From Gammaproteobacteria bacterium (GTDB lineage Bacteria > Pseudomonadota > Gammaproteobacteria > BMS3Bbin11), in assembly GCA_030617565.1 (NCBI GenBank), contig JAUWVE010000022.1, positions 1 through 13,336 of the forward strand: DNA of 13,336 bases, read 5' to 3'. The notes beneath the pieces are model-generated. The model did not search any database, was not told the DNA's origin, and worked only from the letters and a program-made list of their open reading frames with translations. A program made the position numbers and the translations under genes. Shown here in pieces: positions 7,885 through 13,336 of the stretch (its first letter is position 1; every line of letters starts with the position of its first letter).

Positions 7885-7898
7885 TAGATTGCGATCTA
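7885..7898. promoter_or_regulatory. 14-bp near-palindrome upstream of accB, possible operator
   Basis: TAGATTGCGATCTA has perfect TAGAT/ATCTA arms around TGCG and lies 32 bp upstream of the accB start. A weak promoter-like pair on the minus strand (TTGCGC, then a TTAGAT-type -10) overlaps it. The aroQ-accB gap (7853-8016) shows no other clear element. Operator function is inference from position and symmetry only. Confidence 0.25.
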
Positions 7899-8016
7899 AA
7901 ATACTCAGATTTAAAGCGCAAGCCGCACGGAATAACTGGCTATTGCGAAGGTTTGGAATGAAGAAGCTGGATATTTTAGGCGTGAGATATGAGTTCATGA
8001 GTAGATAAGAGGATCC

Positions 8017-8460
8017 TTAACCTTTGGATGTCATAGTGTTATCGATTGCAGCGCGCAACGCCAGGGTGTATCCAATCGGACCCAGCCCCGATATCACGCC
8101 CTTTGCCAGGTCCGACAAAAGGGATTTTTGGCGAAAGGGTTCGCGAGCATGCACATTGGAAAGATGAATTTCAATAAAGGGTACTGCAACAGCTGCCAGT
8201 GCATCACGTATTGCAACACTGGTATGGGTAAAAGCGGCGGGATTAATGAGAATAAAATCCATCTCGGCCGCATGTTGAATTCTTTCAACCAGCTCGTGTT
8301 CGGCATTGCTTTGCATGAACTCCAGTTCAACGCTATTTTCATCGGCAAGCAGCTGGCAATCAGAATTAATACTGGCCAGCGTCGCTGAACCATAATGTTC
8401 AGGCTCGCGTTTTCCCAGCATATTCAGGTTTGGTCCGTGTAATATAAGTATTTTAGTCAT
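8017..8460 (-). CDS. aroQ: Type II 3-dehydroquinate dehydratase
   Basis: Third step of the shikimate pathway: dehydrates 3-dehydroquinate to 3-dehydroshikimate, forming a dodecamer in the cytoplasm. At 147 residues the length is typical. The signature ILHGPNLNMLGKREPEHYG (6-24) carries the active-site Arg18 and Tyr23 on the flexible lid. Substrate-binding motifs are INPAAFTHTSVAIRDAL (72-88), EIHLSNVHAREPFR (97-110, with the catalytic His99) and GVISGLGPIGY (121-131). The start is an ATG with no strong ribosome site. It lies 158 bp downstream of the TlpA-like gene and 164 bp upstream of accB; the aroQ-accB-accC order is conserved in pseudomonads. Whether it starts its own transcript is unclear, since I found no convincing promoter in 8461-8618. 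Confidence 0.97.
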   Translation of the reverse strand: MTKILILHGPNLNMLGKREPEHYGSATLASINSDCQLLADENSVELEFMQSNAEHELVERIQHAAEMDFILINPAAFTHTSVAIRDALAAVAVPFIEIHLSNVHAREPFRQKSLLSDLAKGVISGLGPIGYTLALRAAIDNTMTSKG

Positions 8461-8589
8461 CGTACAGAGCTGTTTCAGACCAATAGTTTAAGAACAAAAA
8501 CAGGGTGTAAAATAGAGATACCCAATCTTCATTGTATGTTGCCTAATCACCGGGGAATTGTCCAGTTAGATGTATAATTAATGGATTTA

Positions 8590-8617
8590 CGGTGATTTTA
8601 ATAGCAATTAAACACCG
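8590..8617. other. Imperfect hairpin just downstream of the TlpA-like gene
   Basis: CGGTG and TTTAAT pair with ATTAAA and CACCG around an AGCA/TGCT loop, with a 2-base bulge, giving about 11 base pairs. It ends 1 base beyond the stop codon of the TlpA-like gene. No T-run follows on the minus strand, so it is not a canonical intrinsic terminator. It could be a weak terminator or an mRNA 3'-end stabiliser. Confidence 0.35.
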
Positions 8618-8618
8618 G

Positions 8619-9134
8619 TTACAGGTAACTTTCTATCAATTCTTCCAGTTCCTGACGGCTGAATTGACCTGTCTTGAAGTGAACGGCATTGCCCTTGCGA
8701 TCAAACAATATGCTGTAGGGGAGGGCACCGGTATGGTTTCCCAGCTTCGCCATCAAAGACAACCCGTCCTTTTCACCATCCAGCAGGGGGTAATCGATAC
8801 CTAGAGAGTCACGAATCCGCAAAGCTTTTTGCACATTGTCGACTGATATCCCCACCACCTCGAAGCCGTCATCCAGATTTTTCTTTCGCAGCGACAAAAA
8901 AATCGGGATCTCTTCAAGACAGGGCGGGCACCAGCTTGCCCAGAAGTTCACCAGCAGCAGCTTTCCCTGCCACTGTGCTAATGACTGCCTGTTACCGTTC
9001 AGATCAGGTAATTCTATCTGCTCAAGCTGGATAACAGCTGACGGTTCTTCCCTGTCAGACAATGAGTTTATATAGAAAGATGCAGCAATCCCTGCCAACA
9101 ACGCCAGCCCGGCAAACAGCCAATTTTTTGACAT
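8619..9134 (-). CDS. Membrane-anchored TlpA/ResA-like thioredoxin-fold protein
   Basis: Probable periplasmic thiol-disulfide reductase tethered to the inner membrane. Residues 5-21 form an uncleaved signal-anchor helix, followed by a thioredoxin domain (about 36-171) with the active site WCPPC (68-72) in NFWASWCPPCLEEIP and the cis-proline Pro139 in GALPYSILF. The 171-residue length fits the TlpA family. The ATG overlaps the dsbD stop (TAATG), so the two are translationally coupled. DsbD is the known electron donor for such proteins, which strongly suggests that DsbD keeps this one reduced. Substrates could be apocytochrome c or other periplasmic disulfides, but no cytochrome c maturation genes are visible, so the client is unknown. 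Confidence 0.9.
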   Translation of the reverse strand: MSKNWLFAGLALLAGIAASFYINSLSDREEPSAVIQLEQIELPDLNGNRQSLAQWQGKLLLVNFWASWCPPCLEEIPIFLSLRKKNLDDGFEVVGISVDNVQKALRIRDSLGIDYPLLDGEKDGLSLMAKLGNHTGALPYSILFDRKGNAVHFKTGQFSRQELEELIESYL

Positions 9135-11476
9135 TAGCGGGTGTCGGCTGCTTTTGTGGCTTTTTCTATTGTTTTCGTGAACTCGGCCCCATCCTGATAG
9201 CCAATGACACGCAGATTTCGAATCTCCTGCCCATCCAGCCCAAAGAATAACAGGGCGGGTGGGCCAAACAGACTGAATTTCTTTAACACCGCCTTGTCTG
9301 CCGCATCATTTGCCGTCAGATCAAGCCGTAACAGGCTGTATCCGGATAGCGCACTGACGACAGAAGGTGTTTTGAATGTGGTATTTTCCATGCGCACACA
9401 TTCCACGCACCAGTCGGCAAAAAAATCAACAAAGACCGGCTTGCCTTCGTTCACCGCACTGCTTACTGCCGCTTCAAGTGCCGGCAGGCCTTTGATCTCT
9501 TCAAACTTCAATTCTGACCCTGAGTACTCAGAACCACCCTGCATATTGACAACCTGCATAGAACCGGAAACCTTTTCCAGCGGGTTCAAGACATCCGTAG
9601 CACCTGTCAGCGAACCAATAAACAGTGCAATACCGTAGAGCATAAGGATGATGCCTGTTCCTTTCCAGAGACGCTGCCAGCCACCTGCCTGATCCGGCAG
9701 CGAGTCAAAGGCACGCATATACGTTGCAGAAACAATCAACAGGGCCGCCCACAAAATCATGGTGACAGCCGCCGGCAGTATCCGTTCAAGCAGCCAGATT
9801 GCGACCGCCAGCATCAGCACACCGAACACGGCTTTTACTGCATTCATCCAGGTACCGGCCTTCGGCAGCAAACTGCCAGCTGAGGCACCGATAATCAATA
9901 GCGGTACACCCATACCCAGCGACATCACAAACAGAGCGATACCACCCAGTAAAAAGTCCCCGCTCTGCCCTATATACAGTAAAGCACCGGAGAGGGGGGC
10001 TGCCACGCAGGGACCAATGATCAATGCCGATAGCGCACCCATTACAAAAACACCACTGTAGGCACCGCCGGGTATCTTATTGGATTTTTCGGTCAGTTTA
10101 GTCTGCAGCCCGGCAGGCAGTTGAAGATCATAGAAACCGAACATAGAAAATGACAGCAATACAAATACCAGTGCCGAGATGGCGAGCACCCAGGTACTCT
10201 GGAATGCAGACGACAACAACTCACCGGTCAGCCCGGCAAGCATGCCGGCAAAGGTATACATAATAGTCATGCCAAGAACATATACTACGGAAAGCATGAA
10301 GGCCTTTTTGCGTGTGATATCCGCACCCTGGCCAACAATAATCCCGGACAGGATGGGGATCATCGGAAACACACAGGGCGTCAGCGATAGCGCAAGACCA
10401 AACAGAAAGAAGGCAATGATCGTGGAGAAGACACTGCCGCCGGCCAGCATCGCCATCACATTTTGTTCTTCTGACACCTCGGCCATCGAATCCGTTACAG
10501 ACACGCTGCCGGATGAACTACTTTTTTCGGCATCCGGGGCAACCGGCATGCTGGATATCCCGTCACCGCTAATACCATCGCCCAGGGTAACATCTACCGT
10601 CTTGTTTATCGGTGGATAGCAAATACCTTTATCGGCGCAACCCTGATATTTGGCGATCAGCTGGAATTTTCCATCAGTACTTTGCCCTGTCAGGGCTAAA
10701 TCAATAACAAAGTTATAATGATAAACCTCAGTACGACCAAGAAACTCATCTTCTTTGATGTCGCCAGCAGGCAGCTGATAGGGTTGAATGCTGATACCGG
10801 GGGTGGCACTTTCGAAGGCAAACTTCTCCCTGTAAAGATAGTAATTTTCAGCAATAAGCAGGGACACTGTCACCTTATCAGCAGCAGTAGAAATGACGCT
10901 AAGCTGGAACGCTTCATCGGGTGGTAAAAACTCATTTTCTCCAGCACTTTGCTCAAGCAATGATGCCAGCCCGGATCGTTTAGCTGGTGTTGATGAAGGC
11001 TTTACAGCGGGGGAGGGGGAGGCTGCGGTTACTACTGGCAAGGTAATTTTTAGTTCTTTGCTTATGGGAGGATAACAAACGCCTATCGGTTCATTACAGC
11101 CCTGGTATACCACCCTGAGAACAGCATCTTCCTGATTTTTATCACTGCGTATAACCGGCAATTCAATCGTGGCCGACTTTTTGTATATTTCCACTACGCC
11201 AAAAAAATCATCCTTCTTGCTAATGGCAGCAGGCATCAAAGGCTTGTCGAGGCGGCTGGAAGAACCTTTTAACTCAAACGAGAATTTATTCTGGTAAAGG
11301 TAATAACCCGGAGCAACCTTCCATTTTAGCGTGATCCTGTCTGCACTTATGACAGGCTCAGCCAGCGCAAATGCCTGGTCCGGCTCGAGTAAATCATCCT
11401 GTGACCATGCGTGAACATTCGTCAGCAGTAACAATACCGCCAGCAGCGCACGAGTCATAAAAATAGCTCTCTTCAT
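9134..11476 (-). CDS. dsbD: Thiol:disulfide interchange protein DsbD with two tandem N-terminal alpha domains
   Basis: Transfers electrons from cytoplasmic thioredoxin through the inner membrane to periplasmic partners. A signal peptide (1-23, ending NVHA) is followed by two DsbD-alpha domains. The first (about 28-150) has YYLY (58-61), cap-loop DDFFG (89-93) and YQGC...CYPP with Cys127 and Cys134. The second (about 182-300) has YYLY (212-215), DEFLG (243-247) and Cys280/Cys286. The eight-helix beta domain (about 349-624) holds Cys368 in LTPCVFPMIP and Cys490 in GPCVAAPLSG. The C-terminal thioredoxin-like gamma domain has ADWCVEC (Cys690, Cys693). E. coli DsbD has one alpha domain and is about 565 residues; this is 780. 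I prefer the ATG at 11476 (basic MKR start, AGAGTG upstream) to a GTG at 11485 that would overlap the cutA stop. cutA-dsbD adjacency is also found in E. coli. Confidence 0.96.
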   Translation of the reverse strand: MKRAIFMTRALLAVLLLLTNVHAWSQDDLLEPDQAFALAEPVISADRITLKWKVAPGYYLYQNKFSFELKGSSSRLDKPLMPAAISKKDDFFGVVEIYKKSATIELPVIRSDKNQEDAVLRVVYQGCNEPIGVCYPPISKELKITLPVVTAASPSPAVKPSSTPAKRSGLASLLEQSAGENEFLPPDEAFQLSVISTAADKVTVSLLIAENYYLYREKFAFESATPGISIQPYQLPAGDIKEDEFLGRTEVYHYNFVIDLALTGQSTDGKFQLIAKYQGCADKGICYPPINKTVDVTLGDGISGDGISSMPVAPDAEKSSSSGSVSVTDSMAEVSEEQNVMAMLAGGSVFSTIIAFFLFGLALSLTPCVFPMIPILSGIIVGQGADITRKKAFMLSVVYVLGMTIMYTFAGMLAGLTGELLSSAFQSTWVLAISALVFVLLSFSMFGFYDLQLPAGLQTKLTEKSNKIPGGAYSGVFVMGALSALIIGPCVAAPLSGALLYIGQSGDFLLGGIALFVMSLGMGVPLLIIGASAGSLLPKAGTWMNAVKAVFGVLMLAVAIWLLERILPAAVTMILWAALLIVSATYMRAFDSLPDQAGGWQRLWKGTGIILMLYGIALFIGSLTGATDVLNPLEKVSGSMQVVNMQGGSEYSGSELKFEEIKGLPALEAAVSSAVNEGKPVFVDFFADWCVECVRMENTTFKTPSVVSALSGYSLLRLDLTANDAADKAVLKKFSLFGPPALLFFGLDGQEIRNLRVIGYQDGAEFTKTIEKATKAADTR

Positions 11477-11481
11477 CTGTG

Positions 11482-11835
11482 TCACTCTGATTTGTTTTTA
11501 TCCGGGTGCAGGACCCAATTAAGATAATCTGGTAACCCACCAGCAACTGAGACAGTGATGATCTCTGGAAGTTCGTAAGGATGCATGTCCAGAACACTTT
11601 CCTCCAATGCATGGTAGTTGTCCGACGGGCATTTTATCAGCATTAACGACTCATTGTCCTGCTGCACTTTACCCTGCCATCGATAGAAGGATTTTACCTG
11701 AGAGATAATATTGATGCAGACAGCCAGGTTTGACTCAAGCAAAGTGCTGGCAATGCCCTCTGATCGACCCTCAGGACAAGTCACCAGTACCAGTAAAATC
11801 CCTGTATCCTCATGTGAAAAAGCTTTGTTGGACAT
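11482..11835 (-). CDS. cutA: Divalent-ion tolerance protein CutA (CutA1 family)
   Basis: Small, very stable trimeric cytoplasmic protein with a ferredoxin-like, PII-like fold. The name comes from an E. coli copper-tolerance phenotype, but its true role is not settled. The 117 residues show the family pattern: VLVTCPEGRSEGIASTL (16-32), AVCINII (38-44), SFYRWQGKVQQDNESLMLIK (49-68) and HPYELPEI (85-92). Cys20, Cys40 and His85 are candidate metal ligands. The ATG has AAGGA six bases upstream. Its end lies next to the dsbD start, so the two are probably co-transcribed. It is the first gene of the long minus-strand run and is divergent from the hydrolase gene. Confidence 0.95.
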   Translation of the reverse strand: MSNKAFSHEDTGILLVLVTCPEGRSEGIASTLLESNLAVCINIISQVKSFYRWQGKVQQDNESLMLIKCPSDNYHALEESVLDMHPYELPEIITVSVAGGLPDYLNWVLHPDKNKSE

Positions 11836-11957
11836 ATCGTATCCTTTGCGGGAACCTTTATTAATTCAACACAGCCGTTAACTATGAAGAAGTTTATTAT
11901 TGAGAACTGATAGGCTATTCTTGTCCGTTAACCAACCTATTTGCAAGTATCCTGAAC
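11836..11957. promoter_or_regulatory. Divergent intergenic region with two CCGTTAAC repeats
   Basis: This 122-bp AT-rich spacer must hold the promoters for cutA (minus) and the hydrolase-fxsA pair (plus). Two identical direct copies of CCGTTAAC lie at 11875-11882 and 11925-11932, exactly 50 bp apart, near five helical turns. I could not pick a convincing -35/-10 pair in either direction. A regulator site is possible but unproven. Confidence 0.35.
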
Positions 11958-12743
11958 ATGCCTGAATCTATCACACCCATCATTTTGCCTGGCGAAAAAG
12001 AAATCTGCTTAAGACAGCCAGACGGCGACAATATTCGAGGTTATTTTTACGATACCGGCAATGGCCCGGTAGGCATCTACCTGCATGGCTTTCGCTCCCA
12101 TAGCAATGGAGAAAAAGCGCTGCGGATAGCACAACATGCCATTTCAATGGACCGTTCATGGCTGCGTTTTGATTTACGTGGACACGGCATATCTGATGGC
12201 ATCCTGAAAGACCAGATAATCTCATCCGGAGTTTCTGACCTGTTACGGGTTATTGACTGGGTAGGTGACCGACCACTGATTCTGCATGGATCCAGCATGG
12301 GAAGCTGGATCAGTCTGCTGGCGGCCATGCGCCACAAACCACGAATTGAAGGCATGATGCTGATCGCTCCCGCCTTCAATTATGTGCAGAACAACCTGTC
12401 TACTCTGCCTGAACAGATACAACAGAAATGGCAGTCTGAAACCTACATGAGCTTTCCTGATGCCTATGGCGAGGAGCCCTACTCGCTGAGATATGACATC
12501 ATGCAGGATGCAGAACAATACGATGTGATGAATACAGATATATCCATTGATGTACCTTTGCATATTGTACACGGTGAGAATGACCCCATAATACCTATTG
12601 CTTACACAGATAAATTTATCCGTCACGCACAGTTGCCTAAACTCATATTTGAGAGGATACCGAATGGAGATCATCGCCTGATGGACCATATCCCGCTGAT
12701 AATTGGCCATATCGACTATATATGGCAGGAGATTTACAAATGA
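11958..12743 (+). CDS. Alpha/beta hydrolase, ABHD10-like, substrate unknown
   Basis: Serine hydrolase of the alpha/beta fold, 261 residues, with no signal peptide, so probably cytoplasmic. Visible landmarks are the oxyanion HGFRS (43-47), DLRGHGISDG (72-81), the nucleophile elbow GSSMG (111-115, Ser113), the likely acid Asp209 in HGENDPIIP, and the catalytic His239 in NGDHRL. The LRGHGxSDG and GSSMGxW patterns resemble ABHD10-type thioesterases/esterases and bacterial relatives. No specific substrate can be read from the sequence. The ATG has only a weak ribosome site. The gene overlaps fxsA downstream by ATGA, so the pair is probably one transcript. Family assignment is firm; reaction is not known. 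Confidence 0.9.
   Translation: MPESITPIILPGEKEICLRQPDGDNIRGYFYDTGNGPVGIYLHGFRSHSNGEKALRIAQHAISMDRSWLRFDLRGHGISDGILKDQIISSGVSDLLRVIDWVGDRPLILHGSSMGSWISLLAAMRHKPRIEGMMLIAPAFNYVQNNLSTLPEQIQQKWQSETYMSFPDAYGEEPYSLRYDIMQDAEQYDVMNTDISIDVPLHIVHGENDPIIPIAYTDKFIRHAQLPKLIFERIPNGDHRLMDHIPLIIGHIDYIWQEIYK
12727..12731 (+). promoter_or_regulatory. Ribosome binding site that fixes the fxsA start
   Basis: AGGAG lies eight bases before the ATG at 12740. An earlier in-frame ATG at 12722 overlaps this site and would add six polar residues before the first membrane helix, so the later start is preferred. Confidence 0.75.
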
Positions 12744-13189
12744 GGGGCCTCCCACTGGGACTTTTGCTGTTCATCCTTGCACCGATTGCGGAAATCTGGC
12801 TGATGATTGATATTGGCTCTGTTATAGGGGCCGGCTGGACCGTTCTGATAATAATCGCCACCGCTGTGATTGGTGGCTCGCTGGTTCGATATCAGGGCCT
12901 TGGTATCATCACCCGCATGAATCTATCCGCCTCCCGCGGTGAATTGCCCGCCATGGAAATGATAGAAGGCATGAGCCTGCTTATCAGCGGCGTACTGCTG
13001 CTGACCCCGGGCTTCATTACCGACACCCTGGGTTTTCTGATACTCATCCCGCCATTACGCCGCTGGTTTGCACTGAACATGCTGAAACGCTTTTTCATCA
13101 TCCCGAATGCAGCAACCCCGACAGCTGACAGTGATCCGAGTGTCACCACGACAACAATAGAAGGCGAATACCGGCGTATTGATAAATAG
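12740..13189 (+). CDS. fxsA: FxsA family inner-membrane protein
   Basis: Small integral membrane protein; in E. coli extra FxsA relieves the exclusion of phage T7 by the F plasmid, but its normal function is unknown. The 149 residues show a membrane helix at about 4-23, a second at about 27-48, the family motif LLTPGFITDTLGFLILIPPLR (88-107, with its hydrophobic segments) and the conserved tail EGEYRR (141-146). Acidic PIAEIWLMIDIG (15-26) is also characteristic. The start at 12740 is supported by AGGAG eight bases upstream and overlaps the hydrolase stop (ATGA). As I recall, fxsA sits just upstream of groES-groEL in Pseudomonas and near it in E. coli; the promoters after this gene fit that. 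Confidence 0.94.
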   Translation: MRGLPLGLLLFILAPIAEIWLMIDIGSVIGAGWTVLIIIATAVIGGSLVRYQGLGIITRMNLSASRGELPAMEMIEGMSLLISGVLLLTPGFITDTLGFLILIPPLRRWFALNMLKRFFIIPNAATPTADSDPSVTTTTIEGEYRRIDK

Positions 13190-13260
13190 CAGTGTTCAGT
13201 GTTCAGTGTTCAACTTTATCCCCGTCTTTGCTGAAAACAGAAAACTGAACACCGAAAACT
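13190..13260. repeat. Heptamer-built imperfect inverted repeat after fxsA
   Basis: Three tandem copies of AGTGTTC (13191-13211) begin one base after the fxsA stop. The 21 bases at 13240-13260 are their reverse complement with three mismatches, one per heptamer, separated by a 28-base spacer. The transcript could form a long hairpin, perhaps acting as a terminator or mRNA end, though no T-run follows. Similar AGTGTTC/GAAAACTGAACAC-type intergenic repeats occur in other proteobacterial genomes as far as I recall, so this may be one copy of a dispersed element. Confidence 0.7.
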
Positions 13261-13264
13261 AGCT

Positions 13265-13298
13265 TCCCCCCTTGTATTTCGCTTAAGCACCCTTATTT
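13265..13298 (+). promoter_or_regulatory. Predicted sigma32 (heat-shock) promoter, probably for groESL
   Basis: The -35 region TCCCCCCTTGTAT (CTTGTAT at 13271-13277) and the -10 region CCCTTATTT (13290-13298) are separated by 12 bp. The sigma32 consensus is CTTGAAA, 11-16 bp, CCCCATNT, and the C-run before CTTG also resembles the E. coli groE promoter. The downstream gene lies outside the window; groES is inferred from the fxsA context. Confidence 0.65.
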
Positions 13299-13308
13299 GT
13301 CTATCAAC

Positions 13309-13336
13309 TTGACATGCTTCGGTGCATGCTTATCAT
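13309..13336 (+). promoter_or_regulatory. Predicted sigma70 promoter at the right edge, probably for groESL
   Basis: TTGACA (13309-13314) and TATCAT (13331-13336) are separated by 16 bp; the -35 is perfect and the -10 has one mismatch. It lies just downstream of the sigma32-like promoter, the dual arrangement known for groE in E. coli. The spacer holds a direct repeat CATGCTT (13313-13319 and 13325-13331). The transcription start lies beyond the window. Confidence 0.65.

Noticed and set aside
7853..7921. N-terminal extension of AccB from an upstream in-frame ATG
   Set aside because: The extra 23 residues are not part of the family, and the ATG at 7852 has a good ribosome site and begins the canonical MDIRKIKKLI helix.
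11477..11485. GTG start for dsbD overlapping the cutA stop
   Set aside because: The ATG at 11476 gives a classic MKR signal-peptide start and has an AGAGTG ribosome-site candidate; the GTG has none. It is still possible.
11836..11957. Sigma70 promoters for cutA and the hydrolase
   Set aside because: Several -10-like hexamers exist but none has an acceptable -35 at 16-18 bp, so no coordinates are claimed.
12740..13189. FxsA as part of an antiphage system
   Set aside because: The T7/F exclusion phenotype comes from overexpression in E. coli; the surroundings are housekeeping genes with no defence or mobile genes.
1..13336. CRISPR array, tRNA, rRNA, insertion sequence or integration site
   Set aside because: No regularly spaced repeats, no tRNA-like cloverleaf with CCA end, no transposase or integrase frame, and no flanking direct repeats were seen.

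Overview
This is a stretch of bacterial chromosome, most likely from a gammaproteobacterium. Every gene except one putative hydrolase and one DUF3426 protein belongs to a well-known family. The order aroQ-accB-accC-prmA-(DUF3426)-dusB-fis-purH is the one I recall from Pseudomonas and relatives; cutA next to dsbD and fxsA just before the groE locus are also arrangements I recall from this class. I see no mobile element, tRNA, rRNA, CRISPR array or defence island. I cannot name the genus; the intermediate base composition and the short Fis would suit a Chromatiales/Thiotrichales-type lineage, but that is a guess.

Layout. From 1 to 11835 eleven genes all lie on the minus strand, read right to left: cutA, dsbD, a TlpA-like thioredoxin, aroQ, accB, accC, prmA, a long DUF3426 membrane protein, dusB, fis and purH (cut by the left edge). 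Many junctions overlap or nearly touch: cutA/dsbD, dsbD/tlpA (TAATG), accB/accC (3-bp gap), accC/prmA (TGATG), prmA/DUF3426 (2-bp gap) and dusB/fis (ATGA). Clear gaps occur only before aroQ (158 bp), accB (164 bp), dusB (133 bp, with a good sigma70-type promoter) and purH (73 bp). A 122-bp divergent spacer separates cutA from two plus-strand genes, an alpha/beta hydrolase and fxsA, which overlap by ATGA. After fxsA come an imperfect inverted repeat built of heptamers, then a sigma32-like promoter and a near-consensus sigma70 promoter firing out of the right edge, very probably towards groES-groEL.

Functions. The minus-strand block combines periplasmic thiol reduction (DsbD and a membrane-anchored TlpA protein it probably reduces), metal/signalling CutA, the shikimate step AroQ, the biotin carboxylase half of acetyl-CoA carboxylase (AccB, AccC), ribosomal protein L11 methylation (PrmA), tRNA dihydrouridine formation (DusB), the nucleoid protein Fis and the last two steps of IMP synthesis (PurH). 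The main oddities are a DsbD with two tandem N-terminal alpha domains that differ in cysteine spacing, a Fis with no N-terminal arm, a DUF3426 protein with an unusually long acidic linker, and the structured region after fxsA. I found no wholly new system; these are variants on a conserved housekeeping cluster.
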